DNA of 64,000 nt from Sphingomonas sp. KRR8 (GTDB lineage: Bacteria > Pseudomonadota > Alphaproteobacteria > Sphingomonadales > Sphingomonadaceae): positions 2,042,001-2,106,000 of the forward strand of contig NZ_CP097462.1 in NCBI RefSeq assembly GCF_023559245.1, in the 5' to 3' direction. A model generated the notes under the pieces. It ran no database searches. It saw nothing but the letters and a program-made list of their open reading frames with translations, and had not been told where the DNA came from. A program made the position numbers and the translations under genes. The stretch's first letter is position 1. The number at the start of each line of letters is the position of its first letter. Below are positions 8,148 through 18,673 of this stretch, piece after piece.

Positions 8148-8840
8148 TCAGAAAGTTTGGTGGGTGGTCGTTCCCGCCGTCACCACGGCATAGTCGACTG
8201 CTGTTCCCGCCGCCGCATCGACGGTCCACTCAGCCCCCGCATAGAGCCGCTTGCCGGGCAGTTCCTGACACTGATTCTTCGCGCGGCACGCCTTGCCGGC
8301 GGCCAGCTCGACGCTGACCGTGCCCTCGTTGCGGATGACCAGCTTGTCCCCCGAGCGGCGACTGGCCAGCTTCGGCACCAGCGCACCCGCCGGACGAAGC
8401 AGCACCAGCACATCATAGCCGATCAGCAGCTTGAGACCCGACACGTTGGTCTGGATGGTCCCGACGGTCGGCTTCACCGTCACCCGAAACACGCGTTCAC
8501 GGGCTGGGAGTGCGCCGATCGCCGAGATCCGCAGCAGCTTGCGCTGCCCGGGCTCGAGGATCATTCGCGCCGGCGTTACCAGCAGACCCAGCTTCTCGGG
8601 ATCAGGCTCGGTGCGCCGCTCCATGGTCGGAGCGCCGGGGTTCGTCACCTCATAGGGCTCGACCGTGACGTAGGCGCGATCCTTGTCGTTGTTCCACACC
8701 TCGATATCGCCGCGGGCCGGCTTGCCCGGCACCATGTCGATCACGAGCTGGCTCAGCACGATCTCGGCCGAGGCCGCCTGGGGCCAGGCCAGCGCGGCCG
8801 CCGCAACCATCGTAGCAGTCTGGATCAGACGTCGAATCAT
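8148..8840 (-). CDS. Periplasmic pilus chaperone, Csu/PapD-like
   Basis: PapD-like chaperones cap pilin subunits by donor-strand complementation and hand them to the usher. This 230-residue protein has a signal peptide ending near ASAE (residue 26) and two Ig-like domains: the first with LSQLVIDMVPGKPARGDIEVWN and RTEPDPEKLGLLVTPARMILEPGQRKLLRI (subunit-binding strands), the second with a Cys pair KACRAKNQC. The fold pattern is that of the archaic (sigma, Csu-type) chaperones. The ATG at 8840 overlaps the usher stop by 4 bp, so it is the last gene of the operon, after the usher, the reverse of the order in the Acinetobacter csu operon. Confidence 0.85.
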   Translation of the reverse strand: MIRRLIQTATMVAAAALAWPQAASAEIVLSQLVIDMVPGKPARGDIEVWNNDKDRAYVTVEPYEVTNPGAPTMERRTEPDPEKLGLLVTPARMILEPGQRKLLRISAIGALPARERVFRVTVKPTVGTIQTNVSGLKLLIGYDVLVLLRPAGALVPKLASRRSGDKLVIRNEGTVSVELAAGKACRAKNQCQELPGKRLYAGAEWTVDAAAGTAVDYAVVTAGTTTHQTF

Positions 8841-11353
8841 GAGCAGGTCACCGTTCCCAGGCTGAGATAATCCTTGTCCGCCGGCAGTGCGGGCAGGGCC
8901 ACCGCGCATGGATTGCCGTCGGGACGAATGAAGCGCAACGACTTCGCACCCTGCTGGTCGAACTGGAACCAGCCACTGTCGGCGGTCACCATGTCCTCCG
9001 TTCCGTCGGCGACGCGGGCACCGCCGAGCGGGCGGCCGCCGCCGTCGACCAGCTTGCCGAACACGGTGGTCATTTTCTTCGCTGTCCAGACTGCGTGGGC
9101 GACATTGCCGGGGTAGAGTGTGACGGTGCGCGGCGCGGCATCGAAATCGATCGCGCCGCCGGACAGCGGCTTCAGCTGGATCTTGTAGCTGCGATAGGGC
9201 GAGAGGAAGATCGGCAGGCTGCGGCCGTTGATGATCCGTCCGCGCGGGATTCCATCGACCAGCAGCTCGAACGCGCCGCCACGGCCGCGCACGGTGGCGA
9301 TCAACGCGCTTTCGGTCAGCTCACGTCCGCCGACGATCACACCGTCACCGCGCGCCGCACCGCCCGACTGGATGCTGAGCGAATAGCCGAAGTCGCCGCC
9401 GAGCCGCTTGATCACATCGGCGCGGGCGGTGCCGAAGCGGCTCTGGAGGCTGGCGCTGCCCTGGAGGCTGCTCTCGGTCTGGTCGCGGTTGAGCCCACCG
9501 GTGAGCGCCAGCTGCGCGTCTTCGAATGGCTGGGTCTGCCACTGGCTCGAGATGTTGGTGACGGCACGGGCGCGATTGCTCCCGTCCGAGCCGCGACTGA
9601 AGGCACCGCCGGCGCTGCTGACGGTGGTAAAGGCACCGCGGTTCATCGTCATGCGCGCGCCAATGAAGCCGGCCTTGCCCATCCGGGTGAACTGGAAGTC
9701 CGACAGCATCGTGAACTGGAGGCCGCCGATCTGCCCGACCCGCCAGGTGGCGCTCGGCCCGATGCTGTAGTCGCGCATCTGGTGGTCACCGCGGTAGAAA
9801 CCGGTGACCTGCAGGGCCAGCGCGCCGAACTGGAACCCGACATTGCCATTGAGCTGCGTGAAGTTGCCGTTGCGGACCTCGTTGGCGTCCGCCTGCCGCC
9901 CGTCGAAGCCGAACCCGCTGTCCTGCAGGGGCAGCAGCGCGCCGCCGAACCGGCTGTTGACCCGGCGCAGGTCGAAATTGAACTGCAGCCGGCCAAGGTC
10001 CCCCGAGGCGACCTGGAGCAGGGCTCCGTGGTCATGCGCGCTCGACATGAAGCCGAGGGCCCTGACGCGGACCACGCTGGTCGCGACGTAGCCGCCGGCC
10101 TGGACAATTACCTTGTTCCGGGTGCCCGTGGCCCCGCTCTCCACCCCGAACCAGCGCGAGAGGCGGATGTTGGCCCCGGCGCTGTAGTAGAGTTGCTTGT
10201 CGAGGCTGACCGGGTGACCGGGACGGGTATTGGCGAGAAGGCCCGCCATGGCGTGAAACAGCGGCCGCCCAAGCGGTGCCATCTGCGCGCTGCGGACGAA
10301 GAACCGCCGCTCCTCCCGGACCGGGGCCCCGCCCTCCTGGATTCGAAGCACCAGATTGTAGGAGCCGCTGGGCAAGTGGGAGGTGTCGATGAGATTGTTG
10401 CCCGCCTCATAGTAGCGCGCGTCGACCAGACGGCCGTCGACCAGCACTTCGACGCGGGCCGGCTGCTGCAGGAAGAGGAACTGCGGGGTGCCTTGCAGGC
10501 GCTCGCGGTCGGCGCGGGTATCGAGCTGCGTTTCGAAGCCGACTCCCAGGATCCGCCGTTCTCCCGTGAAGTCGCTTCCCGGCGCCCAGAACAGGCCGGC
10601 CGACCAGCGCTGGTCGGGACGGTCGAGCTCGGCGACGAGATCGTCGACCAGCACTCCGAAGCCGGAAGCAAGGGCGACGTTGCTGCGGATCCGGCCGCTG
10701 CCGAGCGCAAGGACATTGCGGGTCTGGGCCTGGTAAAGCGGCGCGTGGCCGCCACTGCCCGAGAGGCTGAGGCCGAAGTTGCTGGCGAGCGAGAGGCCCG
10801 TGTCCGGCTTGGGCAGGAATCCGGTTGCGCCTTGCGCGACGGTCTTGAGGAGGCGCGGATTGACGAACAGATCGACCCGCAGGCGGTCCTCGTTGACGAT
10901 GATTCCCGCCACCTCGGGCCGAAGGACCCCGCAATCGGTATCGTTGAGCTGGGCACAGACCAGCGTGGCGTTGCTGTCGAGTTCGCTTGCAAGCTGGCTC
11001 GCAAGCGCTGTTGGATCGGCAAGGTTGGGGACCAGGGCGGCGACTGCGGCAGGATCGGTGAAGCGGACCCGGCCATGGTCGATGGTGACCCGTGCGTCAC
11101 CGACTCGGCGCTCGCTGAAGTAGATGTCCATCACCAGCGCGCGAGGACCGTCCAGTGCGGCGAAATCGTCGGGCGCGCTGACTCGCGCTTCAAAGCCGGT
11201 GCTGCTGCCGCCGGTGGCGGACGCACGCGCCGTCGCCACGGCCGCCGTCGCGGCGGTGGTGGCGCTCCACGCCGGTGACGCCGTCAGCGCCAGCAAGGCG
11301 CAGCCGGTCAGCAGCGGCGCGCGGGCGCCCGCGAGACTAGCCCGTCCCGTCAT
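8837..11353 (-). CDS. Outer-membrane usher for pilus assembly, CsuD/PapC-like
   Basis: Ushers are 24-strand outer-membrane pores that recruit chaperone-pilin complexes and extrude the fibre. From the ATG at 11353 the protein has 838 residues with a signal peptide (about 1-30, ASPAWSA). There follow an N-terminal chaperone-binding domain, a long beta-barrel region rich in alternating aromatic/Gly residues, and C-terminal plug-like Ig domains with GRIINGRSLPIFLSPYRSYKIQLKP and GGGRPLGGARVADG. Two Cys near the C-terminus could form the disulfide seen in ushers. The start overlaps the preceding pilin stop by 4 bp. A longer in-frame extension to 11560 lies over the pilin gene and lacks a signal peptide, so it was not used. 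Confidence 0.9.
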   Translation of the reverse strand: MTGRASLAGARAPLLTGCALLALTASPAWSATTAATAAVATARASATGGSSTGFEARVSAPDDFAALDGPRALVMDIYFSERRVGDARVTIDHGRVRFTDPAAVAALVPNLADPTALASQLASELDSNATLVCAQLNDTDCGVLRPEVAGIIVNEDRLRVDLFVNPRLLKTVAQGATGFLPKPDTGLSLASNFGLSLSGSGGHAPLYQAQTRNVLALGSGRIRSNVALASGFGVLVDDLVAELDRPDQRWSAGLFWAPGSDFTGERRILGVGFETQLDTRADRERLQGTPQFLFLQQPARVEVLVDGRLVDARYYEAGNNLIDTSHLPSGSYNLVLRIQEGGAPVREERRFFVRSAQMAPLGRPLFHAMAGLLANTRPGHPVSLDKQLYYSAGANIRLSRWFGVESGATGTRNKVIVQAGGYVATSVVRVRALGFMSSAHDHGALLQVASGDLGRLQFNFDLRRVNSRFGGALLPLQDSGFGFDGRQADANEVRNGNFTQLNGNVGFQFGALALQVTGFYRGDHQMRDYSIGPSATWRVGQIGGLQFTMLSDFQFTRMGKAGFIGARMTMNRGAFTTVSSAGGAFSRGSDGSNRARAVTNISSQWQTQPFEDAQLALTGGLNRDQTESSLQGSASLQSRFGTARADVIKRLGGDFGYSLSIQSGGAARGDGVIVGGRELTESALIATVRGRGGAFELLVDGIPRGRIINGRSLPIFLSPYRSYKIQLKPLSGGAIDFDAAPRTVTLYPGNVAHAVWTAKKMTTVFGKLVDGGGRPLGGARVADGTEDMVTADSGWFQFDQQGAKSLRFIRPDGNPCAVALPALPADKDYLSLGTVTCS

Positions 11354-11886
11354 TCGGACCCGATGATGATCGTCAGCACGCCGCTGAAGGTGCCGCTGGG
11401 CGCCGCCTGCAATGCCGCCGCACGAAGGACAACGATGAGGCTGGCACTGCTTGGCGGCCCATTGTTGCAGTTGGCCTGAATGGCGGTGGTCAGCAGCCCA
11501 GTCAGCGGAACGTTGGGCCGAAGGGTCGTGCCCGAGGCCATGTTGGGCGCCTGGTTCCACTGCACTTCATAGGCCAGCGTTCCGCCGCCGCCCGCGAGGG
11601 TGAACGCCCCGCCTGCACCGTTGCCGGAAGCAGTCACGTTGTAGCCGGGTGTCGTCTTGGCGCTGTAGACACAGATGCTGCTGGCCAACGTGCGATCGGC
11701 TGAGAGGTTGGTGATCGTGCCGAAATTGTAGTCCGTTAGATTGCCGATCTTGACGAACTTTTCCTGTGCTGCGGCCGGGGTCGGAAGTCCGACCACCAGC
11801 AGCCCCAGCAGGGCAAGAAAAAAGCGGGGCAGCCAGCGGCCGCCCCGCTTCTGCCGGTTCCGCATGGGCGATGAAAAACGCGCCAT
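11350..11886 (-). CDS. Spore-coat-U-domain pilin, second subunit
   Basis: A secreted protein of up to 178 residues with the spore coat U (SCPU) fold used by archaic Csu-type pili. The signal peptide has a basic start and a hydrophobic core LALLGLLVVGLPTPAAAQ (cleavage near residue 40). The mature part has the typical YNFGTITNLSADRT opening, CVYSAKTTPGYNVTASG, a mid-region YEVQWNQ, a second Cys (QANCNN) for the fold-stabilising disulfide and the C-terminal strand TFSGVLTIIIGSE. An internal ATG at 11865 is an equally possible start and shortens the basic leader. It follows the first pilin by 17 bp. It could be an adapter or tip subunit, since no separate CsuE-like adhesin is present. Confidence 0.82.
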   Translation of the reverse strand: MARFSSPMRNRQKRGGRWLPRFFLALLGLLVVGLPTPAAAQEKFVKIGNLTDYNFGTITNLSADRTLASSICVYSAKTTPGYNVTASGNGAGGAFTLAGGGGTLAYEVQWNQAPNMASGTTLRPNVPLTGLLTTAIQANCNNGPPSSASLIVVLRAAALQAAPSGTFSGVLTIIIGSE

Positions 11887-11903
11887 TTACGGAACCAGCG
11901 AGC

Positions 11904-12455
11904 TCACTCGGGAGCCACGACCAGCGTCAGCACGCCGCCGTAGGTGGCGCCGGCCTGCATGTTGGTCAGGTTGGTGGTGTCCATCTTCACGACCAGGCTG
12001 GCGCTCTTGGTGCCAGACGCGCAGGTCGGCGTTGTCGCGGCCGAAGCCTGTCCGGTCAGGGCGGTGCCGGCGGTCAGCGCGGTGCCGCTGGTCTTCGCGA
12101 CCAGCTGGTTCCACTCAACCGTGTAGTTCACCACCGGCAGGGTGCCGCTGGCGAGGGTGAACGCACCGCTGGCGCCGCTGCCCGTCGCCTTGATGTTGTA
12201 CTTGTGCCCGGCGGTGTTGCTCCACACGCAGACGTCCTGCGGGTGGCTTTCCGCAACGGTCGGGTCGACGGACGCGATGGTGACATCGCTCAGGCCGCTG
12301 ATCTGCACGCGAGCGGCGATGCTCGCATTGATGTTGACCAGACCGGTGGACGTTGCGCCCAGCGAGCCGTCCGTAGCCGCCTGAGCGGTTCCGGCGCCGG
12401 CCGTGGCAATGAGAAGGGCGACCGGCACCAGCCGGACAAGCGAATTGCGAATCAT
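11904..12455 (-). CDS. Spore-coat-U-domain pilin, first and probable major subunit
   Basis: First gene of the pilus operon, 183 residues. A signal peptide ends near AQAA (about residue 27); the mature chain begins TDGSLGATSTGLVNINASIA, whose alternating hydrophobic pattern fits a donor strand. It contains CVWSNTAGHKYNIKATGSG, VNYTVEWNQL, PTCASGTKSASLVVKMD (second disulfide Cys) and a final strand YGGVLTLVVAPE. Being first in the operon and rich in small residues fits a major shaft subunit, by analogy with CsuA/B; that assignment is inference. The ATG at 12455 has a GGGGAAAG stretch just upstream. An inverted repeat at 12501-12517 precedes the gene. Confidence 0.83.
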   Translation of the reverse strand: MIRNSLVRLVPVALLIATAGAGTAQAATDGSLGATSTGLVNINASIAARVQISGLSDVTIASVDPTVAESHPQDVCVWSNTAGHKYNIKATGSGASGAFTLASGTLPVVNYTVEWNQLVAKTSGTALTAGTALTGQASAATTPTCASGTKSASLVVKMDTTNLTNMQAGATYGGVLTLVVAPE

Positions 12456-12500
12456 GTCTTTCCCCAAGACCTCCAGGAGCCTCCGGAAGTGGAGCGGCTC

Positions 12501-12517
12501 TGGTCCGTATTGGACCA
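12501..12517. promoter_or_regulatory. Inverted repeat TGGTCC-N5-GGACCA upstream of the pilus operon
   Basis: A 6-bp perfect inverted repeat with a 5-base spacer sits 46 bp before the first pilin ATG, in the 295-bp gap shared by the divergent pilin-like gene. It could be an operator or an RNA hairpin in the leader. The rest of the gap (12518-12750) is somewhat richer in A+T and shows nothing else I can name. Confidence 0.3.
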
Positions 12518-12750
12518 AACAGGCGTTAAATTTGTCTCAACCGGCCCTTTCAAATTCCCAAGCGTCTGAAATCGCACGGCTTTGCCGCTGCGTTCAGCCA
12601 CTGTCCCAGTCCGCGACATCGCCGACTTCACGAATCATGGAGTAAAGCCAAAATGGTTAGCGTCGCGTAAACCGTGTTTGCCGAATTTCGGGCGGGAACG
12701 GCCGCGTCCGCCTTCAGGTGAGTACGCGGTTGTGAGGTGGAGACACGACG

Positions 12751-13074
12751 ATGCGCGCTTGCTCCTTGATGGTGGTGACCGGACTTCTGACGGTGGGAGC
12801 GGCGCCAGCTTCTGCGGCCGACGGAGCAATCGGACCCACGTCCACCGCGAGCGTGATGATCAGCGTGAGCGTTGCGCCCCGGGCCTGGACCAGCAGCTCG
12901 GGCACGCTCTGCATCGCCGCGCCGGCTGCCGGCTATTCGCTTCGACTGGCGGGGTCGACCGAGCCACTGGCGGGCGGCAGCTCAGCCGGGACCTGTTCAG
13001 CAGGCGGGCAGGCGGCGGCCGTTCCTGCCACGCTACAGGCAAGCGGCGAGACGCTGCTGATTGTCGCCGAATAG
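12751..13074 (+). CDS. Miniature spore-coat-U-like secreted protein
   Basis: A 107-residue secreted protein on the opposite strand to the pilus operon. The signal peptide is clear (about 1-23, ending ASAAD). The mature start ADGAIGPTSTASVMISVSVAPR parallels the first pilin (TDGSLGATSTGLVNINASIAAR). Then come LCIAAPAAGYSLRLAGS, parallel to VCVWSNTAGHKYNIKATGS, a second Cys in AGTCSAGGQAAA, parallel to PTCASGTKSA, and the final strand GETLLIVAE, parallel to GVLTLVVAPE. What is missing is the central portion of the pilin. It therefore looks like an internally deleted pilin relative that keeps both disulfide cysteines and both terminal strands. Function is unknown: subunit, cap or chaperone decoy are possible. 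Confidence 0.68.
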   Translation: MRACSLMVVTGLLTVGAAPASAADGAIGPTSTASVMISVSVAPRAWTSSSGTLCIAAPAAGYSLRLAGSTEPLAGGSSAGTCSAGGQAAAVPATLQASGETLLIVAE

Positions 13075-13120
13075 GAGCGGAGGCAGACTCAGTTTGGTGA
13101 GAATCACCACGGACGGCGAC

Positions 13121-13195
13121 TGGAGCGGGCGAAGGGATTCGAACCCTCGACCCCAACCTTGGCAAGGTTGTGCTCTACCCCTGAGCTACGCCCGC
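13121..13195 (-). tRNA. tRNA-Gly (anticodon GCC)
   Basis: Read on the minus strand, a 7-bp acceptor stem (GCGGGCG with CGCCCGC), D arm TAGCTCAGGGGTAGAGCA, anticodon loop TTGCCAA on a 5-bp ACCTT/AAGGT-type stem, T arm GGGTTCGAATCCC and an encoded CCA (13121-13123) are all present. The anticodon GCC reads Gly GGC/GGU codons. Confidence 0.97.
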
Positions 13196-13308
13196 TCTGG
13201 CGTCACGCCGGACGGACCGGCTGGGTGAGGCGGCGCAGCTAGCAGGGGTGTTCGAACCGTGCAACCCCTTCCGCGGCCAACCTTGCGGGTCGGCGTTGCC
13301 ACGCTCAT

Positions 13309-14259
13309 ATGCCCCTCGACCTTCCGTTCGAGCATGGGATCAACGCACTCGTGGCCACTCTGGGACTAAGCGCGGACGAGCGCGACGCCATTGCCAAGTT
13401 CCAGAAGGACGTGCTCGAGCCGTCGATGACGGGGCTGGTGATCCTCGACTTCTGGGCGGAGTGGTGCGGACCGTGCAAGCAGCTCGGTCCGGTGCTCGAG
13501 AAGGTCGCCGCCGACTACGCGACGAAAGGCGTTAGGCTGGTCAAGGTCGACGTCGACCAGGACAAGGTCATCGCGGCCCAGTTCCGCATTCAGTCGATCC
13601 CGACGATTTATGCTTTCTTTGGCGGCCAGCCGGTCGCGGACCTGACGCCCTACCGCAGTGAGGGGCAGATCAAGAAGGCGCTCGACCAGTTGCTCGGCCA
13701 GCTGAACGTTCAGGGTGAGGAACAGGCGCTGGAGGCGGAGATCGAGCCGCTGATCGCCATGGGTGAGGAGGTGCTGGACAGCGGCGACGCTGCGCGGGCC
13801 ACCAACATCTTCCGCCAGATACAGGAGATGGCGCCCGACAATCCGCAGGTGATCGGCGGCCTGGTCCGCGCGCTCATCGCCGAAGGTCACAAGGACGAAG
13901 CCCGGGCTCTGCTCGATTCGGCACCGGCCGAGGTCGCCGGCGATCCCGCGATCGCCCGCGCGAAGGCCGCGCTTGCGCTAACGGCCGCGGCTCCGGCCGA
14001 GCCGACCGATGCGCTGGAGCAGCGGCTCGCCGCCAACCCGGATGATCATGAGGCCCGCTACGAACTGGCTGGTGCGCGGATGGCCAATGGCGACCGCGAC
14101 GGCGCGGCCGATGCGCTGCTCGACCTGATCCAGCGCGACCGCGGCTGGAACGACGGTGCGGCCCGGACGCGCTTTCTGCAGTTGCTTGAAGCATCCGGCC
14201 TGGAAGACCCGTGGGCGCGGGCGCAGCGCCGCCGGCTGTCGGCACTGCTGTTCACATGA
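13309..14259 (+). CDS. cnoX: Thioredoxin-TPR protein, CnoX/YbbN type
   Basis: A 316-residue protein with an N-terminal thioredoxin domain (about 25-130) and C-terminal tetratricopeptide helices (about 140-310). The active site WCGPCK is intact, unlike E. coli CnoX (SQHC), so it should have real redox activity, as reported for the Caulobacter protein. CnoX acts as a holdase that protects proteins from hypochlorite or oxidative damage and passes them to GroEL/DnaK. The TPR-like part contains repeated A-rich helices around AEGHKDEARALLDSAP and DDHEARYELAGARM. Its stop overlaps the next ATG by 4 bp, coupling it to the Lon-N protein, a pairing that fits protein quality control. Confidence 0.88.
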   Translation: MPLDLPFEHGINALVATLGLSADERDAIAKFQKDVLEPSMTGLVILDFWAEWCGPCKQLGPVLEKVAADYATKGVRLVKVDVDQDKVIAAQFRIQSIPTIYAFFGGQPVADLTPYRSEGQIKKALDQLLGQLNVQGEEQALEAEIEPLIAMGEEVLDSGDAARATNIFRQIQEMAPDNPQVIGGLVRALIAEGHKDEARALLDSAPAEVAGDPAIARAKAALALTAAAPAEPTDALEQRLAANPDDHEARYELAGARMANGDRDGAADALLDLIQRDRGWNDGAARTRFLQLLEASGLEDPWARAQRRRLSALLFT

Positions 14260-14894
14260 GCGGGACGTCGTTGCGGATTCCGCTCTTCCCGATTGGCGGA
14301 GCCATCCTGTTTCCGCGCAGCCAGTTACCGCTGCACGTGTTCGAGCCGCGCTATCGGACGATGATCGAGGACGCGAGTGCCGGCGCGGCCCGAATCGGGA
14401 TGATCCAGCCTCTGGGCACGGGCGACGATCCGCAGCATCCACCGCTCTATCGCGTCGGCTGCGTCGGCGAGATCGTGGGTTTGGAAGAGCTGGACGATGG
14501 CCGGTTCAACCTCGTCCTGCAGGGCTCGACCCGCTTCCGCCTGATCGCCGAGGCCGACGTCGGCACGCCCTATCGCCAGGCCGACGTCGATGAGGGCGCG
14601 TTCGACGACAGCGATCCCGATCCGCTTGGCCTAGCGCAGCGTTCGGAAGTCGAGCGCGAGGCGCGGCGGCTGGGTGATGCGATGGGTTTGACGGTGGACT
14701 GGTCGGCAGTCGGGCGTTTGGACGACGAAATGCTGGTCAATGCCATCGCCCAGGTCGCGCCATTTGACGTCGGGGCCAAGCAGGCATTGCTCGAGGCCGC
14801 GACACTGCCGGAGCGCGCCGACCTGCTGGTCCAGCTGATGCAGTTTCTAAGGCTGGCCGTCGGCGGCGGCGAGCAGAGCCCGCGCCTGCAATAA
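14256..14894 (+). CDS. Lon N-terminal (substrate-binding) domain protein
   Basis: A stand-alone Lon N-terminal domain of 212 residues without the ATPase or protease parts. The signature is near the N-terminus: LRIPLFPIGGAILFPRSQLPLHVFEPRYR, followed by GMIQPLG and the CVGEIVGLEELDDGRFNLVLQG beta strands, then helices. Such PUA-fold proteins are common in alphaproteobacteria; their function is unclear, but the fold binds unfolded substrates in Lon. The ATG at 14256 overlaps the cnoX stop. An upstream in-frame extension lies within cnoX and is not homologous. Confidence 0.87.
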   Translation: MSGTSLRIPLFPIGGAILFPRSQLPLHVFEPRYRTMIEDASAGAARIGMIQPLGTGDDPQHPPLYRVGCVGEIVGLEELDDGRFNLVLQGSTRFRLIAEADVGTPYRQADVDEGAFDDSDPDPLGLAQRSEVEREARRLGDAMGLTVDWSAVGRLDDEMLVNAIAQVAPFDVGAKQALLEAATLPERADLLVQLMQFLRLAVGGGEQSPRLQ

Positions 14895-14909
14895 TCAGGG
14901 CGGCCTGGC

Positions 14910-16127
14910 TTAGATCGGAAGTCCGCGCAACAGCAGCGGGAGGTCGCCGCTGGTTCCTCGCGCCTCGGCGTTGAGCCGTTCCTTGATCGGCTCCATCCTG
15001 TCGATCAGCGCCATGCCGAAGCGTCGCACCGCCGATGCCGCCTTGCCGGGCACGCCGTAGATGCGGGCCAGGCTGTCGGTCGACAGCGCCACCGACAGCG
15101 TGTCGAGCGCTCGCCACTTCTGGTATCGGTCGAGCAGCTGGGCGTTGCCGGGCTCCAGCCCGAGGCGCGCGCCATCCACCAGCACCTCCGCCAGCGCCGC
15201 AGCATCGCGCAGACCGAGGTTCAGCCCCTGTCCCGCAATCGGGTGGATGCCATGCGCGGCGTCACCGACCAGCGCCATCCGGTGATCGGTGATGCGGGCC
15301 GCATGATGGAACCCGAGCGGGTAGGTCGATCGCGGCGCGGTCATGCGGATGTTTCCGAGAAAGCCGCCCATGGCCGCCTTGACCTCGGACGCGAAGTCCT
15401 CGTCGCTGAGGCTCAGCCAGCCCGGCGCATCGGCCCCACTGATCGACCAGACTAGCGCCGAGCGGTGCGAACCATCCGCCATGTCGGTCATGGGCAGCAG
15501 CGCGAACGGGCCATCCGGGAAGAAGATCTCATAAGCGACGTCGTCGTGCGGGCGTTCATGCGCCAGCGTGGAAACGATCGCATTGTGGTCGTAACGCCAG
15601 CGCGCCAGCCGGATGCCCGCCGCATCGCGCGTGGGCGAATTGCGCCCTTCCGCCACGATCAGCAGCGGCGCTCGGACCTCGCGGCCGTCAGACAGCGCGA
15701 CCGTCACGCCGAACTCGCCCCGGTCGATGGTTGCCGCGCTGCTCTGCCACAGCAGGGTGATCCCCGTCCCCGCCTCGGCCCGTGTCCGCAGGGCCGCGCG
15801 CAGGTGCCGGTTCTCGTGCATCCAGCCGAGCGGCTCGTCCGGTTCCGCCTCGAACGTCAGCCCACCGGGCGCGAGCCCGTCGGACGCCCGGATCTCCCTG
15901 ATCGGACTACCCGCCTCGGGAAAGTGCTCCGCCACCCCGATCGTCCGCAGCAGTCGCATGGACGAGGACGAAATGGCGCTGGTGCGGCCGTCGAAGGCGG
16001 CGTCCTTGCGGAGGTCGGGGTCGGCGGGGTCGATGACCACGCTGGTCATGCCGCTGGCGTCCAGGGCGGAAGCCAGGGTCAATCCGACCAGGCCGCCCCC
16101 AAGAATGATGCAATCGCCGCTGATCAT
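14910..16127 (-). CDS. FAD-dependent ubiquinone-biosynthesis hydroxylase (UbiH/UbiF/Coq6 family)
   Basis: A 405-residue flavoprotein monooxygenase of the family that hydroxylates the aromatic ring of ubiquinone precursors at the inner membrane. The N-terminal dinucleotide fold is CIILGGGLVGLTLASAL (GxGxxG), the middle DG-type motif is LLIVAEGRNSPTRDAAGI, and the C-terminal FAD-ribityl motif is ALVGDAAHGIHPIAGQGLNLGLRDAAALAEV, diagnostic of the family. Which ring carbon it acts on (C5, C6 or C1) cannot be read from the sequence; alphaproteobacteria often have one or two broad-specificity members such as UbiL or UbiM. It is divergent from ftsK across about 105 bp. Confidence 0.88.
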   Translation of the reverse strand: MISGDCIILGGGLVGLTLASALDASGMTSVVIDPADPDLRKDAAFDGRTSAISSSSMRLLRTIGVAEHFPEAGSPIREIRASDGLAPGGLTFEAEPDEPLGWMHENRHLRAALRTRAEAGTGITLLWQSSAATIDRGEFGVTVALSDGREVRAPLLIVAEGRNSPTRDAAGIRLARWRYDHNAIVSTLAHERPHDDVAYEIFFPDGPFALLPMTDMADGSHRSALVWSISGADAPGWLSLSDEDFASEVKAAMGGFLGNIRMTAPRSTYPLGFHHAARITDHRMALVGDAAHGIHPIAGQGLNLGLRDAAALAEVLVDGARLGLEPGNAQLLDRYQKWRALDTLSVALSTDSLARIYGVPGKAASAVRRFGMALIDRMEPIKERLNAEARGTSGDLPLLLRGLPI

Positions 16128-16232
16128 GGGCTCGCTCTGTCACCCCGGAGCCACTAGCGCAACGTGGGCTTGCGCCCGTCCTTGACCCCGGAGTCCACGG
16201 TCAGGCACAATGACGTCACTCGTGGGTGGGGA

Positions 16233-18581
<2,349 letters not shown>

Positions 18582-18673
18582 CCGTGCCTGAACTGTTCGG
18601 AACCGCCGGGTTCAGAGCGCATTCAACGGAAAACCGCCATTCGCGCGACAATGAACGCCCTTCAGGAGCCTGC

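Noticed and set aside
9095..11278. A 727-codon plus-strand open frame
   Set aside because: It is antisense to the usher, which has a signal peptide, barrel pattern and operon overlaps; the antisense product is low-complexity Ala/Glu/Arg/Asp.
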